From positions 3,017,212-3,081,211 of the forward strand of contig NC_079374.1 of assembly GCF_021018895.1 (NCBI RefSeq): a stretch of DNA of 64,000 nt, given 5' to 3'. A program made the translations under genes and the position numbers. Of this stretch, positions 25,693 through 37,257 are shown in pieces (position 1 is the first letter of the stretch; every line of letters starts with the position of its first letter). The notes below the pieces were generated by a model, which was not told where the DNA came from, searched no databases, and saw nothing but the letters and a program-made list of their open reading frames with translations. The DNA comes from Seriola aureovittata. Taxonomy: Eukaryota; Chordata; Actinopteri; Carangiformes; Carangidae.

Positions 25693-26290
25693 GCAGATCC
25701 TGCACATAATTCTCATCATCTACGAGCCCTTTGCCAACCACTGAGCTTTACGCTGGTACGAGACAACAGCCTAACTCTAAAACTACAATACCCAGGCTGC
25801 ATCACTATGGAGGCCTCAGGACTTCTGTACATTTCTTTTCCTTTCTTCTTGCTTTGGTGAGGTGCTTTGTGCGCCATGTTACTTGTAATATAGACAGTCA
25901 GATTTCTGGTTTCTATTTTCTGTAACGGGAGCAGGGGAGGGACGACCTGGACTCTTTACACTCAAACACAAAGATTCACTGAGCAGGGCTCCCAACGGTG
26001 TCTGTGGAGCTCTGATCCCGTGGGTCATACTCTGGGGTTGGGGGGGGGGGGGGGGGGGGGGGGGGGGTTTGGGTACATAAAAGGGTTTTAAATCAAATGC
26101 ATGACACAGCTTTTTTTTGCATGAGGAATGTGCCTGCTTTTGAGCTGTCGAGGGGACGAGGGCTGATGGGAGTCGACGGACCGCCCGCCCGCCCAAACTG
26201 GAGGCTGTTGGGTTTCAGATGTATTTTATTAAAGACTGCTGTTACATAAGAACTTTACCAGGATTACATACTGTACAACAATAAAGAAGT
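24483..26290 (+). other. Probable 3' UTR of the KCNH gene, with poly(A) signals
   Basis: No coding content. AATAAA occurs at 25,369-25,374 and 26,280-26,285, and ATTAAA near 26,229. The stretch contains (CA)n at 25,655-25,689 and a long G tract at 26,040-26,067. A tttatt at 26,225-26,230 would also be an AATAAA for a minus-strand transcript. Confidence 0.5.
26040..26067. repeat. Homopolymer of about 28 G
   Basis: An uninterrupted G run, preceded by ggggtt, in the likely 3' UTR of the KCNH gene. In RNA from the + strand it would be a strong G-quadruplex former; its length may be uncertain in the assembly. Confidence 0.9.
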
Positions 26291-26501
26291 GTTGTTTTGT
26301 AAGATCTCAGACTCCTGTGCTACTGTGGGGAACCGTTAGCCCCAGGTTAGCCCTGTTAGCATCATTTCTCTGTACAAGAAATACCAGGAAATGATGAACC
26401 CAGAAGTTTGTTAAAAAGACTCTTTTCAAAATCTGAATGTAAAAATATTCCATCTGCTGCTGCTGCAAAAAAAAAAAAACATGATGCGACTGCATTTCCT
26501 G

Positions 26502-26742
26502 CAGAGCTGCAGTGATTAGTTGATTAATCAATCAGCAAGTAATTTGATAATCGAGAAATAGTTTTTATACTTTCTCAAATGCTTTTCTTCGTCACATGAT
26601 ACATTTTGACCTGTTGGTTGAACAGAACGAGACGTTTGGTCTGTGGGAAGTTATAACGGGCATTTTTCACTATTTACTGTCATTTTTTTTAGGCGAAACA
26701 ATTAATAAAATGATTGATCCATTGATCGTTACCCGCAGCACT
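26502..26742. mobile_element. Short nonautonomous DNA element, gctgca...tgcagc type (copy a)
   Basis: Starts cagagctgcagtgattag and ends with gatcgttacccgcagcac, with ATTAATCAAT-rich inner arms. It belongs to the common fish family with termini like CAGGGCTGCAACTAACGATT; the CAG ends suggest a hAT-type origin (inference). Related copies lie at 40,824, 43,898, 50,940, 54,469 and 55,514. Confidence 0.6.
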
Positions 26743-27154
26743 AATTTCCTGATCCAGGTTGAGGGAAATTACATGTTCTTGCTTTTTTTTTTTTTTTTTT
26801 TTTACAAAATCCAAGAAAAATATTAATGCTATATTATTATAAAATATTAACATTCAGATAATTGATTGTAAAATATTAACTAGATAGGAAATAGCAATAT
26901 AGAGAACTATAATTGATTTTTAAAAAGTTTGTTTTTTTTATGATGACAATGATACAATATTTATGTATAAAATTAAACAAAGACATTATTTCCAGCAACC
27001 AATCTTTGGATCAGGAAACTGAAGGAAATGAGTTACACATTTATTTTTTATGCAGCAAATAAAATAGTTTTTAATCCAGATTGTTAAAGAGTTTCCCCCT
27101 CTAGGCAACCATCAGCTGTGATACTAATTAAATGGGAAATGCACTGTACTCATG

Positions 27155-27375
27155 TACACTCAGCTGCCAGTTTATTAGGTACAATACAACAGTCCTGCAG
27201 TAAACCCTCCTTCATGAAGGTTATAATGTCCAGCTTGTGTTTTACAGACGTGTTGATTCAACGTGAGGCTGCAGTTTGTTCTGCTGCTGCTGCATTATTA
27301 AATTTTATATTTTATTATTATATTAAACACCTCTGTATAACACAGTGCAGTTCTACAGCCCCACAAACTGCATCC
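27155..27375. mobile_element. One-ended TIR element fragment (tacactcag...tttattaggt)
   Basis: Begins tacactcagctgccag followed by tttattaggtac, the same terminal motif as at 30,975 and 36,244. No matching right end is visible, so it is a fragment. The right limit is approximate. Confidence 0.55.
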
Positions 27376-28977
27376 TCAACCATCAACGCCTCTTAAAAAC
27401 ACGTGACCTTTCTTCAGACGACGTGGATCAGAGAACGACTCAGCAGAGAAATAAAAGTTTACGCTGGATTTGATTCTTTGCACGGGACTCGACACACTTG
27501 ATTCAGACCGGCTGCTGAGGTGAAACAAAAGACACAAGACAGAGGAACTCCTTCTTCAGGTCTGCATATATTTTCAATGATAACATTCATTCTATCAGAG
27601 CTTCAGTAAGGTTTGAAATGTCAGGGAACAACACTCTAGAAAAATCCTTCTGGGAGAAGAAATTATATGATCGAGGGAGGAAACACGACGTAGCACTCGA
27701 TTCTGCCGCTGCGGGTGCACTTAGTGCTTTTACCCTCCAGGGGCCAGTCTCAAATTGTTCTTCCTTCATTCCTCGCCATCTACTCTTGTTCTCCGCTCAC
27801 TTCTCAAAAACACGTCAGAGGAAAGAAACCCGGGAGGAGCTTGAGAAATTTTCATTTAAACTTTTAACAAATGCTCGTAAGAGAAAACGATAGAGGTGTG
27901 AGGATTCATGCGTCCTCTGATCTCTGGTGTTGTGTGTACTCATGCCTGTTAGTTAGTCACCGGCAGGTCAGAGTAAGCCCTATCAGCTCTGGAACTACAT
28001 TTCCCATTGGGATTATAAAGGACATCCGACAAAAGGTGACAGGCTCCAGTGAAAACACAGAACCACGACGGTGAAGAGAAAAAAGAAAATCAGGGGAAAT
28101 ACATTTCTTCTCCTTATATCACCTCTACACACCAAGTTCAAAGTCAGATACACACCGGATTCCCCGCACTGTGCCGACAGTCGTGGTTCAGAGAGGATGA
28201 ATAAAACAAACGAGAGGGTCAGGGGAAAATAAAAATCCAAAAATATATATTTATGTTTATATTTATATATATTTATATATTTACGAGGTATGTATCCACA
28301 AAAAAAAGAAAGAAAAGAAAACACCCAAAATTTCAAAATAGGCAGTCTGTGTTTTTCCAAATGTGTCCTTACTCGTGACGCCTGAAGGAAACATTAATAT
28401 TAATAGTAATATCATTAGTTAAAAATTAAAAAAATAAAACTGGGAAGCTTTACTGTCCAACAGCCGTGCTCTTGTGTCAAACCTCGTAGTCCGGTTCTCC
28501 GAGACCTGAATCTCCACCATCAGGAGTCCAAAAGCACCACGGCAGCACGGCGGCGCTGGTGTCTGGCTGCTGCACTCCAAAGAAAAAAAATAAAAATTCA
28601 AAAACCTTAAATCACAAAGTCCCAAAGGAAAAAAAAAAAATTCACTTTGTCCTTGAAGGAAGAGAAAAAAAAAAAAAAACCAGAAGAAAAAACAAGTGAA
28701 ACCCTCCGAACCGTTGATTTCCCAACAACCACGATCTCAGAGTCTCCAGGATGAGGTTTGGAGCAAGCACAACGTTTTGAGGTGGTGGTACCGGGTGGTG
28801 GTGGGTGGGAGGGAGGTGAAGGGAGGCCAGCCACAGGTCCAAAACAAAAGGTGTCTTTGTGCAACAGAACAAGCCTCAAGATTAAACAAAAACAAGGAAA
28901 ACAAAAGAACCGATGGCAGGTGTCCCTCCCGACGATTGTTAGTTAGGCTGGCAGTAGAGGATCTCTGCCCTCTGTAG

Positions 28978-29023
28978 TCATGCTAGGTACTGCTGCATCG
29001 CCGTCTTCGCCCTGAGAGAGAGA

Positions 29024-29100
<77 letters not shown>

Positions 29101-30515
29101 CAGTCCAGTGTGCTCAGCAGTTTCAGTGTCTAATGAATAATGGTTTGTTATTGTGGCCCACCTGTCACTGAGGCTGGGGTCAGAGGCCTGGGTGAGTTTG
29201 TGCAGAATGTCCACGAAGCCCATCTCCCTCAGCTTGTCCTGACGGTCCTGAGAACCTGGTGACACACGAGAACGCGGAGAGGAAAATTAATTAACTCCAG
29301 CATCTACATGTGCTACTTTAAAATGAACAAGGTCAGAGGTTCACGGCTCCATAAAGGACAGAATCGGCTTCTTTAAACATTCAATTAACCACAATCAAAG
29401 TGTTTTGCAAGACAAGAGTTCACTGTGTCTAAAAGACGCATCTCATTATCATCATCAGAGCGGAGGACACATGATCTGATGCTCTGCAGGGGCAGTAATG
29501 GAGGAGGCGCTCGCCTGTGTCTGTGGTGCACCGAGCCAAGCTCAACAGCCGCGGTAAATACTGTAAAGATTGGTTTATATATATCTAAAGAACTGATATT
29601 ACATAGAATTGATATCAATTAATCCAGTTTGCTGCTTCTCCCTGTCCTGTATAAAACTAAAGTAAATACCTGCGGGTTCTGGACTATTGGTCAGAAAACA
29701 AGATATTTGAAAAGTTGTGATTGGAATATTTCTGTCGTCACTTGCAGCCCTAATATCCTGCACCCTTGTCTTCACTGTAGCGTGAACACGCCTTCACACC
29801 ATCAACGTTTCAGCAGAGACGACAGAACTTCATCTCTCCTCACATCCCTCTTTCCCTTTCCTTTATTCCTCCTCGTGCGGCGAGTCTCTTACCGTCCTCC
29901 TCGTTCCAGATGAGGTTTGAGATGCAGAAGGTGGCAGCGAGCTGCAGTTTCACATTCGAATGACCCTGAAGGAAGCAGAACAGAAACTAATGAAAACATC
30001 CCATAATCAGTCAGTTGGCAGAATATACCACTTCAACAAGGCTGAACTGCAGGAGACGTTTTTAATAAACAGTACCATGTAGTATTTGATTTTCTGGAGC
30101 ATGTCGTCATTGGTCATGATGAGCTCCTTGGCGGTGTTGCCGTCGGCGATGTTGGCCAGAATGCACAGCGTCTGACAGATGAGAAGAGCTGCGTTACATC
30201 ACTGCCGTCACTTGGACATTTTGTTCTTAGTGATTCATAAAAAGAACAAGTGATTCTCTCTCATGTGTTTCCAGTTCCACAGACGTCTCGGCACCAATGA
30301 AGGAATGGAGACCGAGCGTACCTGCACTCTGCACTGCGGGTTTTTTAATGCAGCTGTGGGTTGAATTCGGTATGAAAGCTGTTGCTGAGCAGGAGGCGGA
30401 GGGAGAACTCACCTGTTCTTTGACCTCTATACTGTGCTCTGCCTCCAGGATCAGGGTCACCGCCTGCATGATCTGCTTCCCGTGAGAACTCATGATCTGG
30501 TCGATGTGCTGACGA

Positions 30516-30552
<37 letters not shown>

Positions 30553-30571
30553 AAGCGAGAGAGAGAGGGGG

Positions 30572-30636
<65 letters not shown>

Positions 30637-30731
30637 CAAAGCGAGAGAGAGAGAGAGAGGGGGAGAGAGAGAGAGACAAAGCGAGAGAGAGAGAGAGGGG
30701 GAGAGAGAGTCAGAGAGAGAGAGAGAGAGAT

Positions 30732-30765
<34 letters not shown>

Positions 30766-30800
30766 GGGGAGAGAGAGTCAGAGAGAGAGAGAGAGAGATA

Positions 30801-30833
<33 letters not shown>

Positions 30834-31647
30834 GGGGAGAGAGAGTCAGAGAGAGAGAGTCAGCATGCATGTTGTACTTTATGCAAATCCAGCACATGCC
30901 GGGTCGTGTGAGTTACTACAACTTTACTGTGACATGCCACAGACGCTGAGTGGAGTCTCTGACCGTAGTCTACATACACTCAGTGGCCACTTTATTAGGT
31001 ACACCTGTACAATCCAATACAACAGTTGTTTGTTGACAGGTGATTATTCTAATTCATCTTTATTATTAAGGTTGTACAGAAGAAGGTTTTTCTAATGTTA
31101 AGCTGCCTAATGTGTAAATGTGGCGGACAAAATATTAGAAGTACCTTCCAATATGACGCAGTTCAGTTCAAGCACTATGTGGAATTATCCTCATTCTGAC
31201 AGTGTCAACAAACTAGAAACCCTCCGCCGCTCAGACTAGTTCCAGGTTACATCCCTGTTTATCCAGAGTCAAATACAGTATGAACTATTTGTGTGACATT
31301 TTTGTCATAATTACTGTGAAGTCTTGAGTTATGGCTAAAAAGTGTTTTGTGAGGTCACCGTGACCTTTGACCACTAAAGTCTAATCCGTTGAGTCCAGGT
31401 GAACAACCTGAGCACAACATACAATAGGCATGAAGGAGTGAAAACTGAGCTGCTGTATTGGACGTTAAAGACGGCGCTTGTGTGTGTGTCTCACCGGGCG
31501 AGTTGAAAGCAGATTTCGCAGCAAACCGAGGGTCTTCATCAGCACGTTGGTGTCGGGGTCCGACAGCAGACGGAACAACTGCTCTGTGCCCAAACACCGA
31601 ACAATCTCCACCTTCACCTTCTGATCGGCCTGGAACGCCATGTTCTG

Positions 31648-31704
<57 letters not shown>

Positions 31705-32144
31705 TTTGTATTTAAAATCATCAGGGTGTCAAAGTGAATCATCAAAAACACAACTTTCTCTGAATTACTTTGAACGTGACACGATGGACAGTGAGTGTTT
31801 AACAACGCAGAGAGAGAAAAAGAAAGACAGAGAAAAATAGATGACGTATTAAATCTAAACATTCACAGTCCTTGAAAACAAGTCACACATTCAGTGATCT
31901 CTCCAGGATTCTGCTGAAGTGAAAAAGGAGTCTGTTGAGACTTAAAACCCTCTTCTTACCATCAGGGCCCAGATCCCATTGACCCTCAGTGCAGGACTGT
32001 CACTCTGGGTCAGACTGCATAGTAATTCAATCACCCCCGACTCCAGGATGGGCTGCAGATACAGAGAAACCACTGGTCTCAATATTAAACCCGTCATTTG
32101 ATCAACTGTTATTACAAAGATCTCCTCATTTACAAGTGTGTGAG

Positions 32145-32191
<47 letters not shown>

Positions 32192-35100
32192 CTCTTTGCT
32201 GGGTGAGAACTCCAGCAGTAGATTGCATAGTGTAGAGGAGGCCATGACCAGGACTTCGTCGGGGGCGTTCTGCAGCAGCTACACACAAACACAAACACAC
32301 CATGTCACTCAATGTTCATCGTTTATTTTCACCCTGACACGCATGTCCTCGTCCGGCCTGAGAGCTGAGACCGGTCCCAGTGACGTGCTACTGCTGGGCG
32401 TCACTGGACGCCACTGACCTTCATGAGGGGTTTCCACACGGCGTGGTCGTGGAAGCTGGTCCTCAGCTGCTGCACCGATCGCGACAGACTGTGAAGACAC
32501 CTGGACAAAAATAATAATAAATAAATATAAAAAAATGCACTCACATTTTATTATTATTATTATTATGTTATTTAGCAGAAGTTGAATCATTTAAAGGTTT
32601 GATGCGTCATGCAGATTTCTGGGAGGACGTGGACGCGGTTCAAAGAAACGTCGTACCTGACGGCCGCCAAGCGGACTTTAATGCTGGATTCTGATAGGCC
32701 ACTGACTATCCTGTCCATCATGTTCTCTGTCTCTGTGATCTGAAGACAAAAAATAAAAGAAGAGGGGGTGCGTTAAAGAATAAACTCGTTTGCACTAAAT
32801 ACAAGTAAAAAATACACCTGAGGAAGGGTCACCTTTTTGCGGATGTCCTCGTCGTTGGAGCCCAGCGAGGCGTAAAGTTTGAAAGCAGCTTGTCTCAGCT
32901 CGTGTGCGTGTTTCAGGTCATGGTCCAGCTGCAGGTGACAGGAAGTGAGCAAACAGTGAAAGATGATACATTTTGAACCATTAAAAACATTATTCGCTAA
33001 AAACTACACCAAGCAGTAGAGCCAAATCCAGTTCAAGCTGAATTTACTCACTGTTTCCCCTCAGCCGCTTCCTGTAATTGAAATAAATTCATTTTGATGA
33101 ACTACCTTCTTGGTTATTTAGTTTGTTACATAACACAGATAAGGTAGTAGCTGAATCCAGTCATGGAGAATAATAAAACTTGTGGTTAGGTTTTTTTTTT
33201 TTATGAACACGTATTTAAATTTACTGGACTCTCATTTAATGTATTATATTGATTTAGAGGTAATTATTAACAAGTGTAGATGGAGAGCTACATTTATACA
33301 GTCAGCCTGAAAACCTTTCTGCTGTCTGTCTTTGCAGCACTGACGACATTCAGAAACACTGAGGATTACTGGGTCACAGCTGATTATAGAAGCATATCTA
33401 GATTGGCTCCAGCGCTGTCTGAAAGTCTAAGCAAAAAAAATCTGTTCAAGTAACAAAGAGCCTTTAATTGGCCTTAAGAAAAATAATTGTGATTATTAGT
33501 TTTAGCTATGCTATTAGCATGACTGTAGGGATTTAAAGGCTGGTTGGTCGGTACTTTGGTCCTGGTTGAAATATCTGAATCAGATGGATGCCATTAAATT
33601 TTGAATTCATGGTCACCAGAGGACGAATGCTACTGACTTTGACTTTACTTTTTCTCCTGCATCATCACGAGGTGACATTTGTGAGTTTGGAGAAATGTTT
33701 CAACAACTGTTGGATGGATGGCCATGATACGTGCTGCAGATATTTACCTCAGGATAAACTGTAAACACTTGCTGGTCCTGAGTTTTCATTGAGCATCAGA
33801 TCAAAATGTCAACACTTTGGTTTATGACCAAACTAAGATGGCAAACATGGTGAACACTGTACCTGCTAAACATCGGCATGTTAGCATGTCGACATTAGCA
33901 TTCAGCTACAGCCTCGGAGTGTTGATGGCGTGGCTGAAAACACTAACACATACATGTAACATCTGGCAAACACCTGCCCCCTTTCCGTCTTGACAACACA
34001 ACGTTACATGAGAAGGACCCTCCCCAGGCCCACTGACCCACCCTCTTGATGTCAGTGATGGCGGACACAGAGCTGGGGTATTTAAAGTAGTCAGCCAGCA
34101 TGGCCACCAGGTGGTCGGTGGTGCTGGCGATCCTCTGCAGCTCCACGTCGGGCTCCATCAGGTAGGCCAGCGTCTCTGCACCCTCCACCCTCTCCTCAAG
34201 CAAATGCTCTTTACTGCACATCCGCACCAGGCACGGCAGCGTCTGGATGAAAAACAGAAAGTCATATGTACAGTACAATGATAATGATGATAATGATGGT
34301 AAGTGGAGGTGCTGAGGTCTCAGAAGAGCCGGACCTTCAGGACGATGCAGCTGTCGTCTGTCCTAATGGCACCCGCTCGACACATGTACGTTAAACTGAA
34401 GGAAAGAGGTCGCGTTAGAGGAAAATGTATACAGGGAATATAGGAAATATATTACTAATGAATAATAATTCATATGGGTTTACGTCACTCACCATTTGGC
34501 TGCTGTTAGCTGCATTTCAATGGGTTGATCCCTTTGCATCATTCTGACAAATACCTGAGAGAGCAGCTCCCCGTCCACCAGCACTGGCAAGAAAAAAACA
34601 TAGATAAATGGATATAAGAGGAGAGGACACGAGGAGAGGAGACGACGAGAGGAGACGACGAGAGATTTCCTCACCATTCACCAGTGTCATGGAGACCTGA
34701 GTGTTCTCATAGGCCAGGACTGAGAAACACTTTAACGCCTGCATCCGGACCTGGAGAGGTGTGAAGAGGAGAATGATATAAAGAGGTGACTTGGTATAAA
34801 GGTTGGTTAATACTGTATATCCACTGACAGAGGGGCAGCTTTATACCTTATAAGAGGGTGAGATTAGCAGAGGGGCGATGTTCTGGATGGCGCCGTGGTT
34901 GAAAAGAACCGTCTGGTGCTCCGGGGTCTGCGGAGAATAAACATCCAGTCAACAATGAATCGTGGTCTGGGCTCCAAGTGTGCTGGACTCCACTGTGTTT
35001 GTGTGCGACCAAATACCAACAAATACCTTACAACAGTGGGAGAAGATCTGTGTGATGTACTCCTGGGTTCTCTGTGAGCGGCTCAGTAGAGACATTAGAT

Positions 35101-35594
35101 GGGGAATCACAGTGGGGTCCTGAAACGAAAACACACAAATGGTAGTCTGCACTCAGGTTCTGTCCAAAATCACATTGTCGCTCATGTGTGCAGCAGGCAG
35201 AACATGTACAGGACAACCTACAGTATAGAGCAGCTGCACAGGTGTAACCGGGCTGATGAAGACAGTTCTGAGGCATCGAAGACAGGCTTCAATGAAGATC
35301 AGGTCTGGACACAAGAGACCTGTGAACACACAAAACACACGTGCTCTTTAGCTCTGTCTCCAAGAAAGTCACTTAGGCTGTTGTCCTCTGCAGTATTTGC
35401 ATAGGTGAGAATGTGTGTGTCTGTGTGTGTGTCCAACCTTGAAGAAGGGCAGGGATGATGTGACAGTCCACCAGGGACTTGATGTTGTTCTCGGTGCCCA
35501 TGGCGAGGCTGCCCAGCACCACGGCACACTCGGTCCGCAGCTCCAGACTGGACGAGCTCTGCTGGAGCAGGTATAGTAACCTGGGACCAATGAA

Positions 35595-35651
<57 letters not shown>

Positions 35652-37204
35652 GCAAGTTGACTGTAAACATGCCAATTATGTGTGGAGTGCAGAGAAGCTG
35701 GTGACAGTGAGTTCGGCTCTGTGTTTTTATTCTCTCATAAACTACAAGTTAAAGTTGCCGTTACTGTCATTTCATTGATAGAAGGGAAAATGTGTCACAC
35801 AATTACATTAGTGGGAAGAATAGAGTGGTGTGGACTGAATTCAGGTCTTGTTAGTTTTACAGAAGCATCTTGTGCACCACAAACATCTTGTGTATCCCTT
35901 GAGTGCACCTGAATGAAAACTTTAAAAAAGGTCATAAAGTGGAGAGACAAAAAGGAAAGAAGTGGAGAGGTGTGCAGAGACGTACCTCGGCACGGCTCCG
36001 AGGACGATCAGATTGGCCTTCTGCTTGTTGTTTCCTATGACGGCATTCTTCATGTCACTGTGAAGTCAGACATGGGCACACGGATGAGAGGTCGCTTCAT
36101 GGTCATGTGTTTGGAGCAACTGTGACAAATGTATTTCGCTGGCATGATGAAAGAGTTGATACGGGAACACTTTAGATCATGGCAACATACGGTCCGACAT
36201 TTGTGTTCCCTAACTTCACATCTAGTTCTAATGTACCTACATGTACACTCAGTGAGCACTTTATTAGGAACACCATAAAAATCCTGTTTTTGGCTCCAGT
36301 GGAAACTCTACAGATTGCTGTGTGTGAAAAGTGTCAGAAACCAGCACGTCTGACACCAACAAACACGCCATGGTCAAAGTCACTGAAGTCAAATTTTCCC
36401 CCTATTTGATGAATGTGAATATTAACTGAAGCTCCTCACTTGTATCTGCAGGATGCTGTGTATTGCAAAGCTGCCACATAATCAGCTGATTGGATAACTG
36501 CACGAATAAGAAGGTGTGCAGGTGTTCCTAATAAAGTGCTCAGTGACTGTATGAACCAGTACATCGTTGGTACAAAAAATTAGACTGTTGATTGGGAAGA
36601 TTTAATGTTGTGCGTTATAGGCCATAATGTAAAGCATTATTGTTGATATACTGCAGCAGCAGGTCAGGATAAAAAGGAACTTTTATTCTGAGAGTTAGAA
36701 TGAAAGTTACAGCACAAAAGTAAAACACATTACGTTTCATTAAAGATGTATTTTCACCCGTGTTGTCTCTTGATAATATAAGTTTAGCTAATAGTAGTGA
36801 GACTGTCCAGAGATCTGTGAGGACAGTATGTAGTAAATCTAAGAAGTCATGAAGACAGCAGGCAGGCAGAGGTTAGCCAGACTGATGTTTCCTAATTGGA
36901 CCAGAGAAGGTTCACATCAGGCAGATGTACCACATATTCTTGCAGGGACACAGAATGAGCCTGTTCGCTTGTGTTCACTGCATTTTTTTTCCATGCAGCC
37001 TTTCCCCTGCTCTGCGAGTGCCCCAGATGATATCAAATAGCAGGTGAGTGAGGCTAGTGGAAAAGTACAGCTGTAGCAGGCAGTCAAGTCAGTCAGGTGC
37101 TCGGCTAGTGGAGCGGTACAAGCCGTAACCAGAGCTAGTCTCCTCAGAAGTTAAAAATAACGATGTAATAGTCAGAGTCCAGGTCACTGCAGTCGAGACA
37201 GAGA

Positions 37205-37257
<53 letters not shown>

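Larger units (their letters stand above)
26291..28977. other. Region between the convergent KCNH and armc8 genes
   Basis: No exon recognised. It should hold the armc8 3' UTR, read leftwards from 28,978, and possible minus-strand AATAAA signals (tttatt near 27,310). It also contains a hAT-like MITE at 26,502-26,742, a TIR fragment at 27,155, and several A-rich and GA-rich runs between 28,300 and 28,900. Confidence 0.5.

Noticed and set aside
30434..30733. Arg-Glu repeat frame in the GA tract
   Set aside because: Pure microsatellite translation within an armc8 intron.
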